A stretch of DNA of 64,000 nt from Clostridium pasteurianum BC1. GTDB taxonomy: Bacteria; Bacillota; Clostridia; Clostridiales; Clostridiaceae. Positions 28,429 to 37,674 of the stretch are shown in pieces. The stretch lies in contig NC_021182.1 of assembly GCF_000389635.1 (NCBI RefSeq), forward strand, positions 3,038,001 through 3,102,000, written 5' to 3'. A program made the position numbers and the translations under genes. Positions within the stretch are counted from its first letter, which is position 1. Each line of letters starts with the position of its first letter. The notes beneath the pieces are model-generated. The model had not been told where the DNA came from. It did not search any database and saw only the letters and a program-made list of their open reading frames with translations.

Positions 28429-28459
28429 TTATAATTATTAATTAATTAATCATATTTTA
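28429..28459 (+). promoter_or_regulatory. Conserved upstream block of propeller/coiled-coil paralogue 2
   Basis: Same block as at 15784-15814: TTATAATTAT, 14-15 bp, CATATTTTA, followed by TATAAAGAA. Conservation of the non-coding DNA beyond that of the first codons suggests a shared promoter. Confidence 0.35.
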
Positions 28460-28491
28460 TATAAAGAAGCTTTATAGAGAGGAGAAAATTT

Positions 28492-30000
28492 ATGATACTC
28501 AGTAATAGAAAATTCTATATAGTAAAACAATCTGACAATACTACATGGAATTTTTTTTATAATAAGGATGGCGATATTGTATATAAATTTTTTAAAAATA
28601 ATATTTGGTCAGATTATCATATTCTTGTAAAAAAAGCTTTAAATAAATTTTCAGTAATGCTACTTAATGATGATAGTATAATTGTTCTATATGAGAATTT
28701 ATCAGGGATACTTATACTAAGTAAATATAACGGTAAAACATGGGATAAAAAACAAATTGTAAAAAATACAAAAAATAAATTTTTTAACATGTACTTTAAA
28801 GCAGTTGCAAATGATAATAAAATAAATATAATTTATAGCATATTTAATAAAAAAGATAAAATTGCAACACTATTTCATCAAATTATTGACGAAAAAAATA
28901 TTTTGTCTACTCCTAATTTTATTGATAAAATTAAGTGCCATTATCCTATCACATTTATTCTTTATTCTACAAAAAATCAAGATATATATATTATGTATGA
29001 AAGATTAGTTGACAACTACGACCTTGGCTATAAAATTTTTAATAAATATACAAACAAATGGTCTGATTTTAATTTTATAGCTTCAAATACTTCTCCTCTG
29101 AAGGATTACTCTATGTTAACATCTGATGACATTTTACATGCCTTGTACATAAAGAAAGAAGATAATATTAATTCTTTAATCTATGTGCAGGTCAACAATT
29201 CTAATCTAAAGACAAATAAATTATTTGAAGGTAAAAATATCAAAATCTGCTCCTTCTTTATAGTATGTAATCAAATATGGTATTACTGGCTAAATGATAA
29301 TAAAATTTATAGTAATTTTTCTATAGATAACGGAAATACTTTTAGCTCTCCCCCATTTGAACTGATATTAGATTCTTCTAATAATATTTTTAAAGCTGGA
29401 TATATGTCTAATAACTTTGAAACAATTAACTGTTCAATAGTTAATGAACTATACATTGCAAACCATGACTTAGAAAATTTAAATTTTTCTAGCATCTACT
29501 CATATTTTAAAAATAATATAGACTTTCTATCCTATATGAAATATTATATGACTAAAGTACATGAAAAAAATTTATCAATGGAAAAAACATCCGAAGAAAA
29601 AGAACAGCACTTTACTGAGCTTAAGGATCTATTAGAAACAAAAAAATCAAAGTTACTTTATTATGAAAAAAAGCTTCAATATGTAAATAATATATATGCT
29701 CAATTTAAGAATAAAAAGAAATTGCTTGCTACAAATATTAATATTATTCAGCAGGACTTAATTAATAAAGAGGAAAATTTGAGTCTATTAGAAGATGAAA
29801 ATATGAAAATGAAAAAAGAAATTCTATCACTTAAAGATGAACTTTCCAATCAAGAAAATAGAATTATATCACTCTTAGGAGAAATTAAAATATTGCAGCA
29901 TGATAATACTACTTTAAATGCACAATTTACAAAATCCAATTCAAAATTAAATATCTCATTATTAAAAAAAATTTTTCCTAATAATTATTTTTTTAAATAA
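28492..30000 (+). CDS. Propeller-like and coiled-coil protein, paralogue 2
   Basis: A 502-residue paralogue of the 15850 protein, sharing MILSNRKFYIVKQSDNTTWN and the whole repeat region (WSDYHILVKKALNKFS, KWSDFNFIAS, DNGNTFSSPP). The coiled coil, from about residue 345, is longer than in paralogue 1. The C-terminal LKDELSNQENRIISLLGEIK and SLLKKIF are conserved between the two. No signal peptide or membrane segment. The ATG follows AGAGGAGAAAATTT. It lies just downstream of the dead transposases and is convergent with the CDP-sugar genes. Function unknown; the duplication and upstream conservation suggest co-expression as structural proteins. Confidence 0.7.
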   Translation: MILSNRKFYIVKQSDNTTWNFFYNKDGDIVYKFFKNNIWSDYHILVKKALNKFSVMLLNDDSIIVLYENLSGILILSKYNGKTWDKKQIVKNTKNKFFNMYFKAVANDNKINIIYSIFNKKDKIATLFHQIIDEKNILSTPNFIDKIKCHYPITFILYSTKNQDIYIMYERLVDNYDLGYKIFNKYTNKWSDFNFIASNTSPLKDYSMLTSDDILHALYIKKEDNINSLIYVQVNNSNLKTNKLFEGKNIKICSFFIVCNQIWYYWLNDNKIYSNFSIDNGNTFSSPPFELILDSSNNIFKAGYMSNNFETINCSIVNELYIANHDLENLNFSSIYSYFKNNIDFLSYMKYYMTKVHEKNLSMEKTSEEKEQHFTELKDLLETKKSKLLYYEKKLQYVNNIYAQFKNKKKLLATNINIIQQDLINKEENLSLLEDENMKMKKEILSLKDELSNQENRIISLLGEIKILQHDNTTLNAQFTKSNSKLNISLLKKIFPNNYFFK

Positions 30001-30230
30001 ACTAACTTTTACCCATTAAATTAAAGGATGATCTAATGTAAATACTTTTTCTACTTACATTTACTATTCTTTCATCCAAAAAAAGAAAAATAAACTATAT
30101 AAGTTGCAATTAAAATTGTTCATTTAATAAATAATATTTAGATAGTAGCTATTTAAATTCAATAAATATTTTATTATTAATATAATTTATTGCAACAGAT
30201 ATATGTTCTCAAAATGGAAATTTAGATAAA

Positions 30231-30270
30231 AAAATTAAATCCACTTAACAAAAATAATATAAGTGGATTT
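30231..30270. terminator. Terminator at the end of the CDP-sugar cluster
   Basis: AAATCCACTTA / TAAGTGGATTT arms, with A-rich sequence before and T-rich after on the plus strand, so it can end the minus-strand rfbG transcript. Confidence 0.7.
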
Positions 30271-30276
30271 ATATAC

Positions 30277-31350
30277 TTACGTGTTACAATATTCATCAAT
30301 TTGCTTTACACATAAATCGTAGACATTTCCGTTATGATAATTTTTATACCATTTAACAGTCTCTTCAATAGCTTTATCCACATTCCATTTAGGTGCCCAA
30401 TTTAAATAAAATTTAGACTTGCTTATATCCAGGTTTAATAAATTTGCCTCATGAAGTTGAGTAGATATAGTATTTATAGATTTATAATTTCCACTTTCCC
30501 AATAATTAATAATTTTTTTTGTAATTTCCTCTACACTCACAATGCTCTCCGAATTAGGGCCGAAATTCCATGCACCAGAAAATTTTGTATTATATTTCAG
30601 TAGATTAATCCCTAACTTTAAATAACCTCCTAGTGGTTCAAGAACATGCTGCCATGGACGAATAGCCTTAGGATTTCTAATTATTATGTCCTTATTTAAT
30701 TCCAGAGCATTTATACAGTCAGGAATAATTCTATCCTTAGACCAGTCACCACCTCCAATTACATTACCTGCTCTAACTGACGCTATAACTTTTTTATGAA
30801 TGGAGTATTCTTCGGGATTAAAAAAGGAGTTACGATAAGAAGAAACTAATAGTTCCGCACAACCTTTACTAGAGCTATAAGGATCGTAACCACCCATAGG
30901 ATCATTTTCTCTATATCCCCATACCCATTCTTTATTTTCATAACATTTGTCACTGGTTATAATAACAGCTGCCTTTGTAGTATTACAATTTCTCATAGCC
31001 TCTAATAAATTTAAAGTTCCTATAACATTTACTTCATAGGTATATTTAGGATGCTCATAGGAATATCTTACCAAGGGTTGTGCTGCAAGATGAAATACAA
31101 TTTCCGGATTATATTTTTTAAATACTTCATTCAGTAATTTACTATCTCTAATATCACCTCTAATATCAATTATACTATTTTTAAGTCCAGATAAAGAAAA
31201 ATTATCTTCAGAATTGAGGGGATCTAAAGCATAGCCTATTACATTGGCTCCGAGTTTTTTCAACCATATAGCCAGCCAGGAACCTTTAAAACCTGTATGC
31301 CCAGTAATTAAAACATTTTTATTTTTAAATATATTTAAAGATAAGTCCAT
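30277..31350 (-). CDS. rfbG: CDP-glucose 4,6-dehydratase
   Basis: A 357-residue short-chain dehydratase converting CDP-glucose to CDP-4-keto-6-deoxyglucose. It has the NAD-binding TGHTGFKGSWLAIWLKKLG motif (the FKGSW variant is typical of RfbG), FHLAAQPLVRYSY, ITSDKCYEN and the catalytic YDPYSSSKGCAE. RAGNVIGGGDWSKDRIIPD is also diagnostic. The start ATG follows AGGAGGCG. It lies 14 bp after the reductase/epimerase gene and near rfbF, so the three enzymes form one pathway: CTP and glucose-1-phosphate to CDP-glucose to the keto sugar to a final CDP-deoxyhexose. Confidence 0.95.
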   Translation of the reverse strand: MDLSLNIFKNKNVLITGHTGFKGSWLAIWLKKLGANVIGYALDPLNSEDNFSLSGLKNSIIDIRGDIRDSKLLNEVFKKYNPEIVFHLAAQPLVRYSYEHPKYTYEVNVIGTLNLLEAMRNCNTTKAAVIITSDKCYENKEWVWGYRENDPMGGYDPYSSSKGCAELLVSSYRNSFFNPEEYSIHKKVIASVRAGNVIGGGDWSKDRIIPDCINALELNKDIIIRNPKAIRPWQHVLEPLGGYLKLGINLLKYNTKFSGAWNFGPNSESIVSVEEITKKIINYWESGNYKSINTISTQLHEANLLNLDISKSKFYLNWAPKWNVDKAIEETVKWYKNYHNGNVYDLCVKQIDEYCNT

Positions 31351-31364
31351 TTAGTTATCGCCTC

Positions 31365-32318
31365 CTAATACAGTTTTATATTTTTTTTGTACCAATCTAT
31401 AGTTTTGATTATTCCATCTTCAAGATTTATTCTTGGTTTCCAATGAAGAACAGATTGAATATTGTCAATATTAGCTTTAGGAGTCCACATTTCATTTTCT
31501 CTGTAAGGAATAGTGCCATATAAAGGTTTTTTATCAGTCTCGATATTTTTAAAAATTAAATTGATATAATATTTTAGCGGATGAATATTTCCACTTGCAA
31601 TATTAAAAATATTATTTGATATAGAATTATTTTCTGCAGCTATTATCATGCCGTCTACTATATTCTCTACATAGCAATAGTCTCTATATTGTTCACAGTG
31701 GGTAAGCTTTACATCTTTATTTTGTAATATAGATAGAATTACATGGCAAAAAACTTTATGAGGTGCTTCTCCTTCACCAAATACTCCGAAAGGTCTTAAA
31801 GTAACAATACCAATGTTATTTTCTCTGGCGATTTGATGTGCTAATATAGTAGAGCAAGCTTTAGTACTACCATAAATGCTTACAGGCAGAGGGTACATAG
31901 TTTCATACATTAACTCTTTTCGATTACCATATTCAGCACAGCTACCCATATTTATTAATTTTTTACACTGAGTATTTTTTAATGAATTTAATAGATTTAC
32001 TGTTCCAATTATATTAGTATTAGTAGCAGCAATATATTCTTTTTTAGAGGAATCTACACCATAAGCTGCAAGATGAAATACATATTCAGGATCAATATTT
32101 TTTATATAGTTGTTAACTTCCGAACTATTTGATATATCAGCTTCAATAATACTAATTTTATTTAAAATATCTTTTATCCGCCAAGGATTAGAGTTTTTTC
32201 TCTCTATAATAAATAGATTTGCTCCTTTATTTAACATTCTTCTGACAAGATGAGAACCTATGAATCCATAACCACCAGTAATTAAAATTTTTTTATTTTT
32301 AAATATATTTTCATCCAT
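31365..32318 (-). CDS. NAD(P)-dependent epimerase/reductase, probable CDP-deoxyhexose synthase
   Basis: A 317-residue extended short-chain dehydrogenase: TGGYGFIGSHLVRRMLNKG, VFHLAAYGVDSSKK, INMGSCAEYG, the catalytic YGSTKA, and TLRPFGVFGEGE. Placed between the transferase gene and rfbG, it probably reduces or epimerises CDP-4-keto-6-deoxyglucose. No 3-dehydrase (RfbH, with its iron-sulfur and PMP cofactors) is present in the window. A 6-deoxyhexose such as CDP-6-deoxygulose or a 6-deoxyglucose is therefore more likely than a 3,6-dideoxyhexose, unless RfbH is encoded elsewhere. The ATG follows AAGGGGGACAATGC. Exact product uncertain. Confidence 0.75.
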   Translation of the reverse strand: MDENIFKNKKILITGGYGFIGSHLVRRMLNKGANLFIIERKNSNPWRIKDILNKISIIEADISNSSEVNNYIKNIDPEYVFHLAAYGVDSSKKEYIAATNTNIIGTVNLLNSLKNTQCKKLINMGSCAEYGNRKELMYETMYPLPVSIYGSTKACSTILAHQIARENNIGIVTLRPFGVFGEGEAPHKVFCHVILSILQNKDVKLTHCEQYRDYCYVENIVDGMIIAAENNSISNNIFNIASGNIHPLKYYINLIFKNIETDKKPLYGTIPYRENEMWTPKANIDNIQSVLHWKPRINLEDGIIKTIDWYKKNIKLY

Positions 32319-32359
32319 GCATTGTCCCCCTTTTATATGATTATAGATTTAATTCTTTT

Positions 32360-34387
32360 TTATTTGTTTAATCTATAAAAATTTTTTGCTTCTTTAATGC
32401 TTTCTTTATCATAAAAATCTTCTATAGTAATACCTTCCAAGGACTTTAATTCATTAATTACATTTTTTATCTCATTAAGATATGGTATATAAATATTGTC
32501 AATAATGTTCTTGTCAAATTTTAAAATTGCCAATCTCCATAAATCAAATTCGGAGTCATTAAATATTTCCATGCGGCCAAAGTGATATACTATGAGTTTA
32601 GAATTTTCTATATAAACATCATTATATTTAGTATGAATTTTATAATTATTATGAATTATAAGATTCCAAGCAGCTGCATCAATCCCTAAATGATTAATAA
32701 TTTTTATATTGGAAAATAGCATTGGAAGTTTATCAAGATATTTTTGATCTCCCCAGCGCCCTAGTTCTGGTTGAGCTGATGAATAGCACCATTCTATACA
32801 TTTTTGCTTCCACCATTTTAAAATATCATAACAGTTTTTATTATTTCTAAAACCAATTAATCCAGCTTGATAATTCCCATGAAATCTTGCATAATCATTA
32901 CTAACCCTTTGTTTACAAAGGAAAATATCATGACCTTTCCATTGGTTAAAAATTTTATTTGGATTTTTAAAAAAGAATATATCTGAATCACAATAAACAA
33001 TTGAATCTACATTAAAATTCTTTAATACATAAAGTATTAATGGAGCCTTCATGGTCCAAGAATATTCTTGAATATCTCTGTTGTGTTTAACTTTTAATAA
33101 TTCGTTATTTTCAACATCATTTACATGAATTAGTATTACATTTTTAAGTGACATATTTTGTAGAGTAGAAAAAGAAATGTCATCCATACAACATATATAT
33201 AAATTAAAATTATTAATTGTATTTTTTAGGGATTTGTATAGAGCAATACATCTAATTATATATTGTTGACTAGTTAAAGTACAAAAGTAATATCCTTTGT
33301 GTTTATTTTTATTAAATACTAAATTATAAATCTTAGAATAGATATTTTTTTGTTTCTTTGCATTAATGTCCTTAAATAATATATTTATATTTTCATTTAC
33401 ATTGTCTTTAACATTTTTAATAGCAGTTCTTATACTTTTAAAATATGGAAGGTATATCATATTTTTAATTATTCCACTAGTACTTAAATCGGTTAAAGTT
33501 TGTATACTATATCCAGTATCATTAAACACTGAAATGTACACAAAGTGATAGGCAACTAATTTATAATTTTCTATATATGGAATATTATCTTTTATGGAAA
33601 TATTAATTTTTTTGTTATATACAATATTCCATGGTGCTGCATCTAGGCCTAGGTTTTGTGATATTTTAACACTGCTAAATAATAAAGGGATTTTATCAAG
33701 ATACTTTTGATCTCCCCAGCGTTCATTCTTAGGGTCAAGATAACTGGAACACCATTCAATACACTTTTTTCCCCACCAATTGAGACTTTCAAGCCCATTT
33801 TTATCTTTTTTGAAACCAATTAAGCCAGCTTGATATTTTCCATATAATCTATGAACCCAATCTCGATCTCTCTGAGGGCAAATAAAAACTGAATAGTCGC
33901 TCCATTCATCAAAAATCACTGAAGGATCAGAAAAGAAGAAAATATCGCTATCACAATAAATTATAGAATCTACATGATAATTATTTAGTACATAATTTAT
34001 AACAAATGGTTTTAATGTCCAGCAATATTGGTTTTCTTTTCTACTATTCTTTATTTGAACAAGTTCTAGTTCTGCATTTTCTATATCACTAACTTGAAAA
34101 ACAGTAGCATTTATTAAATTCATATTTGTCAATATTGAATAGGATTTATTGTCTATGCAACATATCCATATATGAAAATTTTTACTATGCTGTTCTAATG
34201 ATGAATATAATGCAAGAACTTTAAAAACATATCCTTTTCCTAATAAGGTACAAAAATGCAATGTTTTATTTGCTGGTAATTTATTTTTATCATTATATGA
34301 GTCAGCATTGATGGAATAATTATTACTTTCATTGATGCGTATATTAGTACTTAATTTTTCCGCTTTTGTATTACTGTGAAGTATCAT
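32360..34387 (-). CDS. Duplicated GT-A glycosyltransferase, two fused catalytic units
   Basis: A 675-residue protein built of two homologous ~270-residue halves. Each starts with a CTL...ALY(S/K)SL segment, then has YCWTLKPFVINYVL or YSWTMKAPLILYVL, the metal motif (I/V)YCDSDIFFF, YQAGLIGF, a cysteine-containing KCIEWC, and RWGDQKYLDK. This pattern fits GT8-like nucleotide-diphospho-sugar transferases with a DxD motif. Both halves keep the DSD, so both may be active. A single-unit homologue is encoded at 36488-37423. There is no signal peptide. The ATG follows AAAGGAGGTATATC. It is co-oriented with rfbF upstream and the reductase gene downstream, suggesting use of the CDP-deoxyhexose or of glucose-type donors. 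Confidence 0.8.
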   Translation of the reverse strand: MILHSNTKAEKLSTNIRINESNNYSINADSYNDKNKLPANKTLHFCTLLGKGYVFKVLALYSSLEQHSKNFHIWICCIDNKSYSILTNMNLINATVFQVSDIENAELELVQIKNSRKENQYCWTLKPFVINYVLNNYHVDSIIYCDSDIFFFSDPSVIFDEWSDYSVFICPQRDRDWVHRLYGKYQAGLIGFKKDKNGLESLNWWGKKCIEWCSSYLDPKNERWGDQKYLDKIPLLFSSVKISQNLGLDAAPWNIVYNKKINISIKDNIPYIENYKLVAYHFVYISVFNDTGYSIQTLTDLSTSGIIKNMIYLPYFKSIRTAIKNVKDNVNENINILFKDINAKKQKNIYSKIYNLVFNKNKHKGYYFCTLTSQQYIIRCIALYKSLKNTINNFNLYICCMDDISFSTLQNMSLKNVILIHVNDVENNELLKVKHNRDIQEYSWTMKAPLILYVLKNFNVDSIVYCDSDIFFFKNPNKIFNQWKGHDIFLCKQRVSNDYARFHGNYQAGLIGFRNNKNCYDILKWWKQKCIEWCYSSAQPELGRWGDQKYLDKLPMLFSNIKIINHLGIDAAAWNLIIHNNYKIHTKYNDVYIENSKLIVYHFGRMEIFNDSEFDLWRLAILKFDKNIIDNIYIPYLNEIKNVINELKSLEGITIEDFYDKESIKEAKNFYRLNK

Positions 34388-34428
34388 GATATACCTCCTT
34401 TATTAAATAAACTTTGTATACTAGTCTT

Positions 34429-35166
34429 TTATTTCCATGTTTTATTTGCTATTGATAGATCCTTATAAGTGTCTATAGACAGCCAATATCCTTTATGAAG
34501 GTATACAGCTAGTTGTAATTGTTTTGCCAAATTTTTTAAAGGATCTTGTTCAAATATACATGATTCGTCATCTGAAATATAATTAAAAACCTTAGTATTC
34601 AGTATAAAAAAGCCTCCATTTATTATGCCATCCAATTTAGATTTTTCATCAAAAGATTTAGCGATACCATTTTCTATGGTAAGGATACCGTATTGACTTT
34701 TTCTTTGTATACCTGTTACAGTCGCAATTTTAGCCTTGCTGTTATGATAATCTAATAAGGTTTTAATATTTATATCGGATAAACCATCACCATAGGTTAA
34801 CATAAAGGTATCTTCGTCAATATATTTTTCTATTTTCTTTATCCTTCCACCAGTCATAGTATCAATTCCAGTGTCCACAAAAGTTATTCTCCAATTTTCT
34901 GGCTTATTAAGGAGTTTAATATCGTCATTAGTAGTATCTTTAATAAAGTTTTTGTTTTTCCATTCATAGTTCCAAAAATATTCTTTTATTTTGTCCCCGC
35001 CAAAGCCTAAAGGTAAAACAAAATCATTAAAGCCATATTTCATATAGATTTTCATGATATGCCATATAATTGGTTTGCCGTTAACTATGGCTAATGGTTT
35101 TGGGTTATTTTCAGTAGGGGACGCTAATCTAGAGCCTTTTCCACCACATAATATAACAACCTTCAT
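34429..35166 (-). CDS. rfbF: Glucose-1-phosphate cytidylyltransferase
   Basis: A 245-residue enzyme making CDP-glucose from CTP and glucose-1-phosphate. It shows the signature VILCGGKGSRLASPTENNPK followed by PL, then VNGKPIIWHIMKIYMKYG. FVDTGIDTMTGGRIKK and MLTYGDGLSDI are typical of RfbF. The length is close to the usual ~257. The start ATG follows CAGGAGAGATATAT. It is the first gene of the minus-strand CDP-sugar run (rfbF, transferase, reductase, rfbG); spacings of 41, 41 and 14 bp support one operon. Confidence 0.95.
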   Translation of the reverse strand: MKVVILCGGKGSRLASPTENNPKPLAIVNGKPIIWHIMKIYMKYGFNDFVLPLGFGGDKIKEYFWNYEWKNKNFIKDTTNDDIKLLNKPENWRITFVDTGIDTMTGGRIKKIEKYIDEDTFMLTYGDGLSDINIKTLLDYHNSKAKIATVTGIQRKSQYGILTIENGIAKSFDEKSKLDGIINGGFFILNTKVFNYISDDESCIFEQDPLKNLAKQLQLAVYLHKGYWLSIDTYKDLSIANKTWK

Positions 35167-35508
35167 ATATATCTCTCCTGAAATTTTTATTATAGATTTA
35201 ATTGTCTTTTCAACAATATAATATGATACAAGCTATATTATGTTACAGCTTAAAAATAAACATTTATAAAAGTATGAGAAATATGTTTTGAATATAAAAA
35301 GAGAACTTTTTAAACTATATCTATATACAATAAAAATGTTATTAAAATTATAAGTAAAGTTTTATATACTAATTAAATGTACTTGCTATATATTGCAAAT
35401 ATTTTAGAGTGATTTTACAGCAAGTACATATTTTTCATATTTTAACTTGGAATTATTTTAAAAATATTTATCTTATATAAATATAGTCAAATAAGATATA
35501 TTATTTGA
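35167..35508. other. 342-bp intergenic region with inverted repeats
   Basis: It contains the presumed promoter of the rfbF operon. A perfect 11-bp inverted repeat ATGTACTTGCT / AGCAAGTACAT (35377-35387, 35419-35429) encloses a 31-base loop. A 10-bp hairpin AGTCAAATAA / TTATTTGACT (35485-35510) overlaps the stop of the DUF1796 gene and is its likely terminator. No ORF. Confidence 0.55.
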
Positions 35509-36147
35509 CTAATTAGAAGGTACTAAATTTATATTACTTAGGAAGTAATCCCAAGAAGGAGCATGACCTTCCCAGGTTGTCCCACGCGGAAATTGTAGAT
35601 AGCAAGTATTTTTTATATTAGTTCCTTTGTCTATAACTTGAGTAACATAGGGGTTTAATTCAATGAAAACTACATTAAAACTAGCATTAGGGTTAACATA
35701 TTTAGATAGAATATCTACCAATGCTGGTAATTCATTTACTTCACTATCAAGGAAACTTGTACGTATAAATAAAGCTGATTTACAATTTTGGAGTTTGCTA
35801 TAAAACCTATCTATTCTTCTATTCAGTTTAGCTTCAAATGTAGGATAAGATTGTTCTACAGTATATTGTAATGGAAAATCATGATAGGATGCTGTGATAG
35901 TTGAGTCATTTAAAACATAATGAAATCCATTGCCAGCTCCAAATATCCTTAGGTCTTTTAAATCCATAAAACCTTTAAATTTATTGTCAATTAAATTATT
36001 TAATATAGGGAGAGAGTGGACTGCCAACCAATCAGTAGGACCATTACCACAACGTAAATTATGAAGTTTTGTATAGTGAATGCCCTGGCAGTTAAAACCT
36101 AGATTGAAAATTACATCATAATTTTTATTTAAATCTTTTAAATACAT
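35509..36147 (-). CDS. DUF1796 family putative cysteine peptidase
   Basis: A 212-residue protein matching DUF1796: the N-terminal VIFNLGFNCQGIHYTKLHNLR motif with a conserved Cys, PTDWLAVHSL, FHDFP-like SYHDFPL, and a C-terminal ...WDYFL. The family is annotated as papain-like cysteine peptidases from fold recognition; no activity is established to my knowledge. Members often sit in surface polysaccharide clusters, as here. No signal peptide. The ATG follows AAGAAGGAGATTAACTTTT. It stands alone, divergent from the plus-strand glycosyltransferase gene. Confidence 0.78.
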   Translation of the reverse strand: MYLKDLNKNYDVIFNLGFNCQGIHYTKLHNLRCGNGPTDWLAVHSLPILNNLIDNKFKGFMDLKDLRIFGAGNGFHYVLNDSTITASYHDFPLQYTVEQSYPTFEAKLNRRIDRFYSKLQNCKSALFIRTSFLDSEVNELPALVDILSKYVNPNASFNVVFIELNPYVTQVIDKGTNIKNTCYLQFPRGTTWEGHAPSWDYFLSNINLVPSN

Positions 36148-36487
36148 AAAAGTTAATCTCCTTCTTTTATATACTTGAATGCAAGTATATAGTTTAAATT
36201 TAATTTCTAATTTAATTAATTACAGATATTTTAGAAATATTGTAAGAGGTTGCCTAGATGTAGTACATTTTATGTTTGTATATGGAAAATTGATACAATA
36301 AATTAATATGTTTAATACTTTATAATATAAATAAGTGCAACATTATAAATATTGAATAATATAATATAGTAAAAAATTGAATTGAGTTGTAGAGAATATT
36401 TGCAATGTTAAATAGGATAAGATGCTTTTTAATAAATGATAACTAAACTTGCTTATTTTAAATTTTATTAAGGAAGGTATGTGTAAA
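36148..36487. other. 340-bp divergent intergenic region
   Basis: Extremely AT-rich. It should hold promoters for the divergent DUF1796 and glycosyltransferase genes. I see no reliable promoter, repeat or small ORF in it. Confidence 0.4.
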
Positions 36488-37423
36488 ATGGAACACAATT
36501 ATTGTACAATTTTTAGTAGAGATTCATTATACAAAGGATTAATATTGTATGATTCATTAATAAAATATGATAAAAGTTTCTGTTTGTTTGCTATATGTCT
36601 TGAAGAGGATATTAGAGCATTACTGGTGAGTATGAATCTACCCAATATGGCTGTAATTGGAATGTCAAATATAGAAAATGAAGATTATGAACTGGCAATG
36701 GCAAGATATAACCGTAATTTAAAAGAATTTGCATGGACGGCAAAGGCACCGATGATATTATATATATTTAAATATTATCCAGACATTCCAAGTCTTATAT
36801 ATATTGATGGTGATACTAAATTTTTTTCAAGTCCACTCCCTATATTTCAGGAATTTAGCAATTACTCTGTAATGCTCACAAGAGAAAGATTTTATATACC
36901 AGATAAGGATAATATGTATAGGCTGTATGGAAGTTATAATGGTGGATTTTTAGCTTTTAAAAGAGATCATAATGCGATAGAGGCTTTACAATGGTTTAGA
37001 AAGAAATGTTTACAGTGGTGTTATAATAGGTCAGAAAATGGTCTTTATGGAGATCAAATATATTTAGATAGTTTACCAAAAATGTTTAAAAATGTTGTCG
37101 TGACTGAAAATATAGGTATAAATGCTACTGCATGGCATTCTCATGCTAGTATTATAGATAAACAAAATGATGTTGTAAGGATAAATAATGTTCCTATTAT
37201 ATTTTATCATTATAGTGGATTAGTGTATTATAACCTGTACCAATTTGAATTATGTTTTTATATTGATTTGCCACAGAATTTAATAAACTTAATTTATGTT
37301 CCCTATTTGATGGAATTACGACAAAAAATTTGGTACGTTGAGCAATTTAGAGCAAATTTTTATAATAGCACTATAAAAATAGTTCAAAATGGATTTTATA
37401 GAAATTATTATCAGCTACTATAA
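36488..37423 (+). CDS. GT-A glycosyltransferase (single-unit homologue)
   Basis: A 311-residue transferase homologous to each half of the 675-residue protein: NYCTIFSRDSLYKGLILYDS, EFAWTAKAPMILYIF, the metal motif YIDGDTKFF (DGD in place of DSD), YNGGFLAFKRD, KCLQWC and LYGDQIYLDSLP. The ATG at 36488 is chosen because AAGGAAGG lies about 10 bp upstream; earlier in-frame starts overlap this site. It is on the opposite strand from its homologue and appears monocistronic. Donor and acceptor unknown; context suggests surface glycans. Confidence 0.8.
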   Translation: MEHNYCTIFSRDSLYKGLILYDSLIKYDKSFCLFAICLEEDIRALLVSMNLPNMAVIGMSNIENEDYELAMARYNRNLKEFAWTAKAPMILYIFKYYPDIPSLIYIDGDTKFFSSPLPIFQEFSNYSVMLTRERFYIPDKDNMYRLYGSYNGGFLAFKRDHNAIEALQWFRKKCLQWCYNRSENGLYGDQIYLDSLPKMFKNVVVTENIGINATAWHSHASIIDKQNDVVRINNVPIIFYHYSGLVYYNLYQFELCFYIDLPQNLINLIYVPYLMELRQKIWYVEQFRANFYNSTIKIVQNGFYRNYYQLL

Positions 37424-37674
37424 TATTATGATTGTTAAATAGAAATATAATACTAATATTAATTTTCAATATTAGGTATTTTAAAATAAATAATAAGTAA
37501 AAAATATAACCTCTATTTTGTATCTATAGTAAAAGTCGTACTATAAAAAGATTATATGAACGCATTACAATAAAAAGTGGATTAGTTTACTGAACAATTA
37601 TTTTTTTGGAGATTCTTAGATTTTTGATGGTTATAGAAATAAAATTAGTTTACAGTGTGAAAGAGGTGATTATA

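Noticed and set aside
15850-30000. Prophage or tail-fibre origin of the propeller/coiled-coil proteins
   Set aside because: No phage structural, lysis, packaging or integrase genes lie nearby; the neighbours are glycan and core genes.
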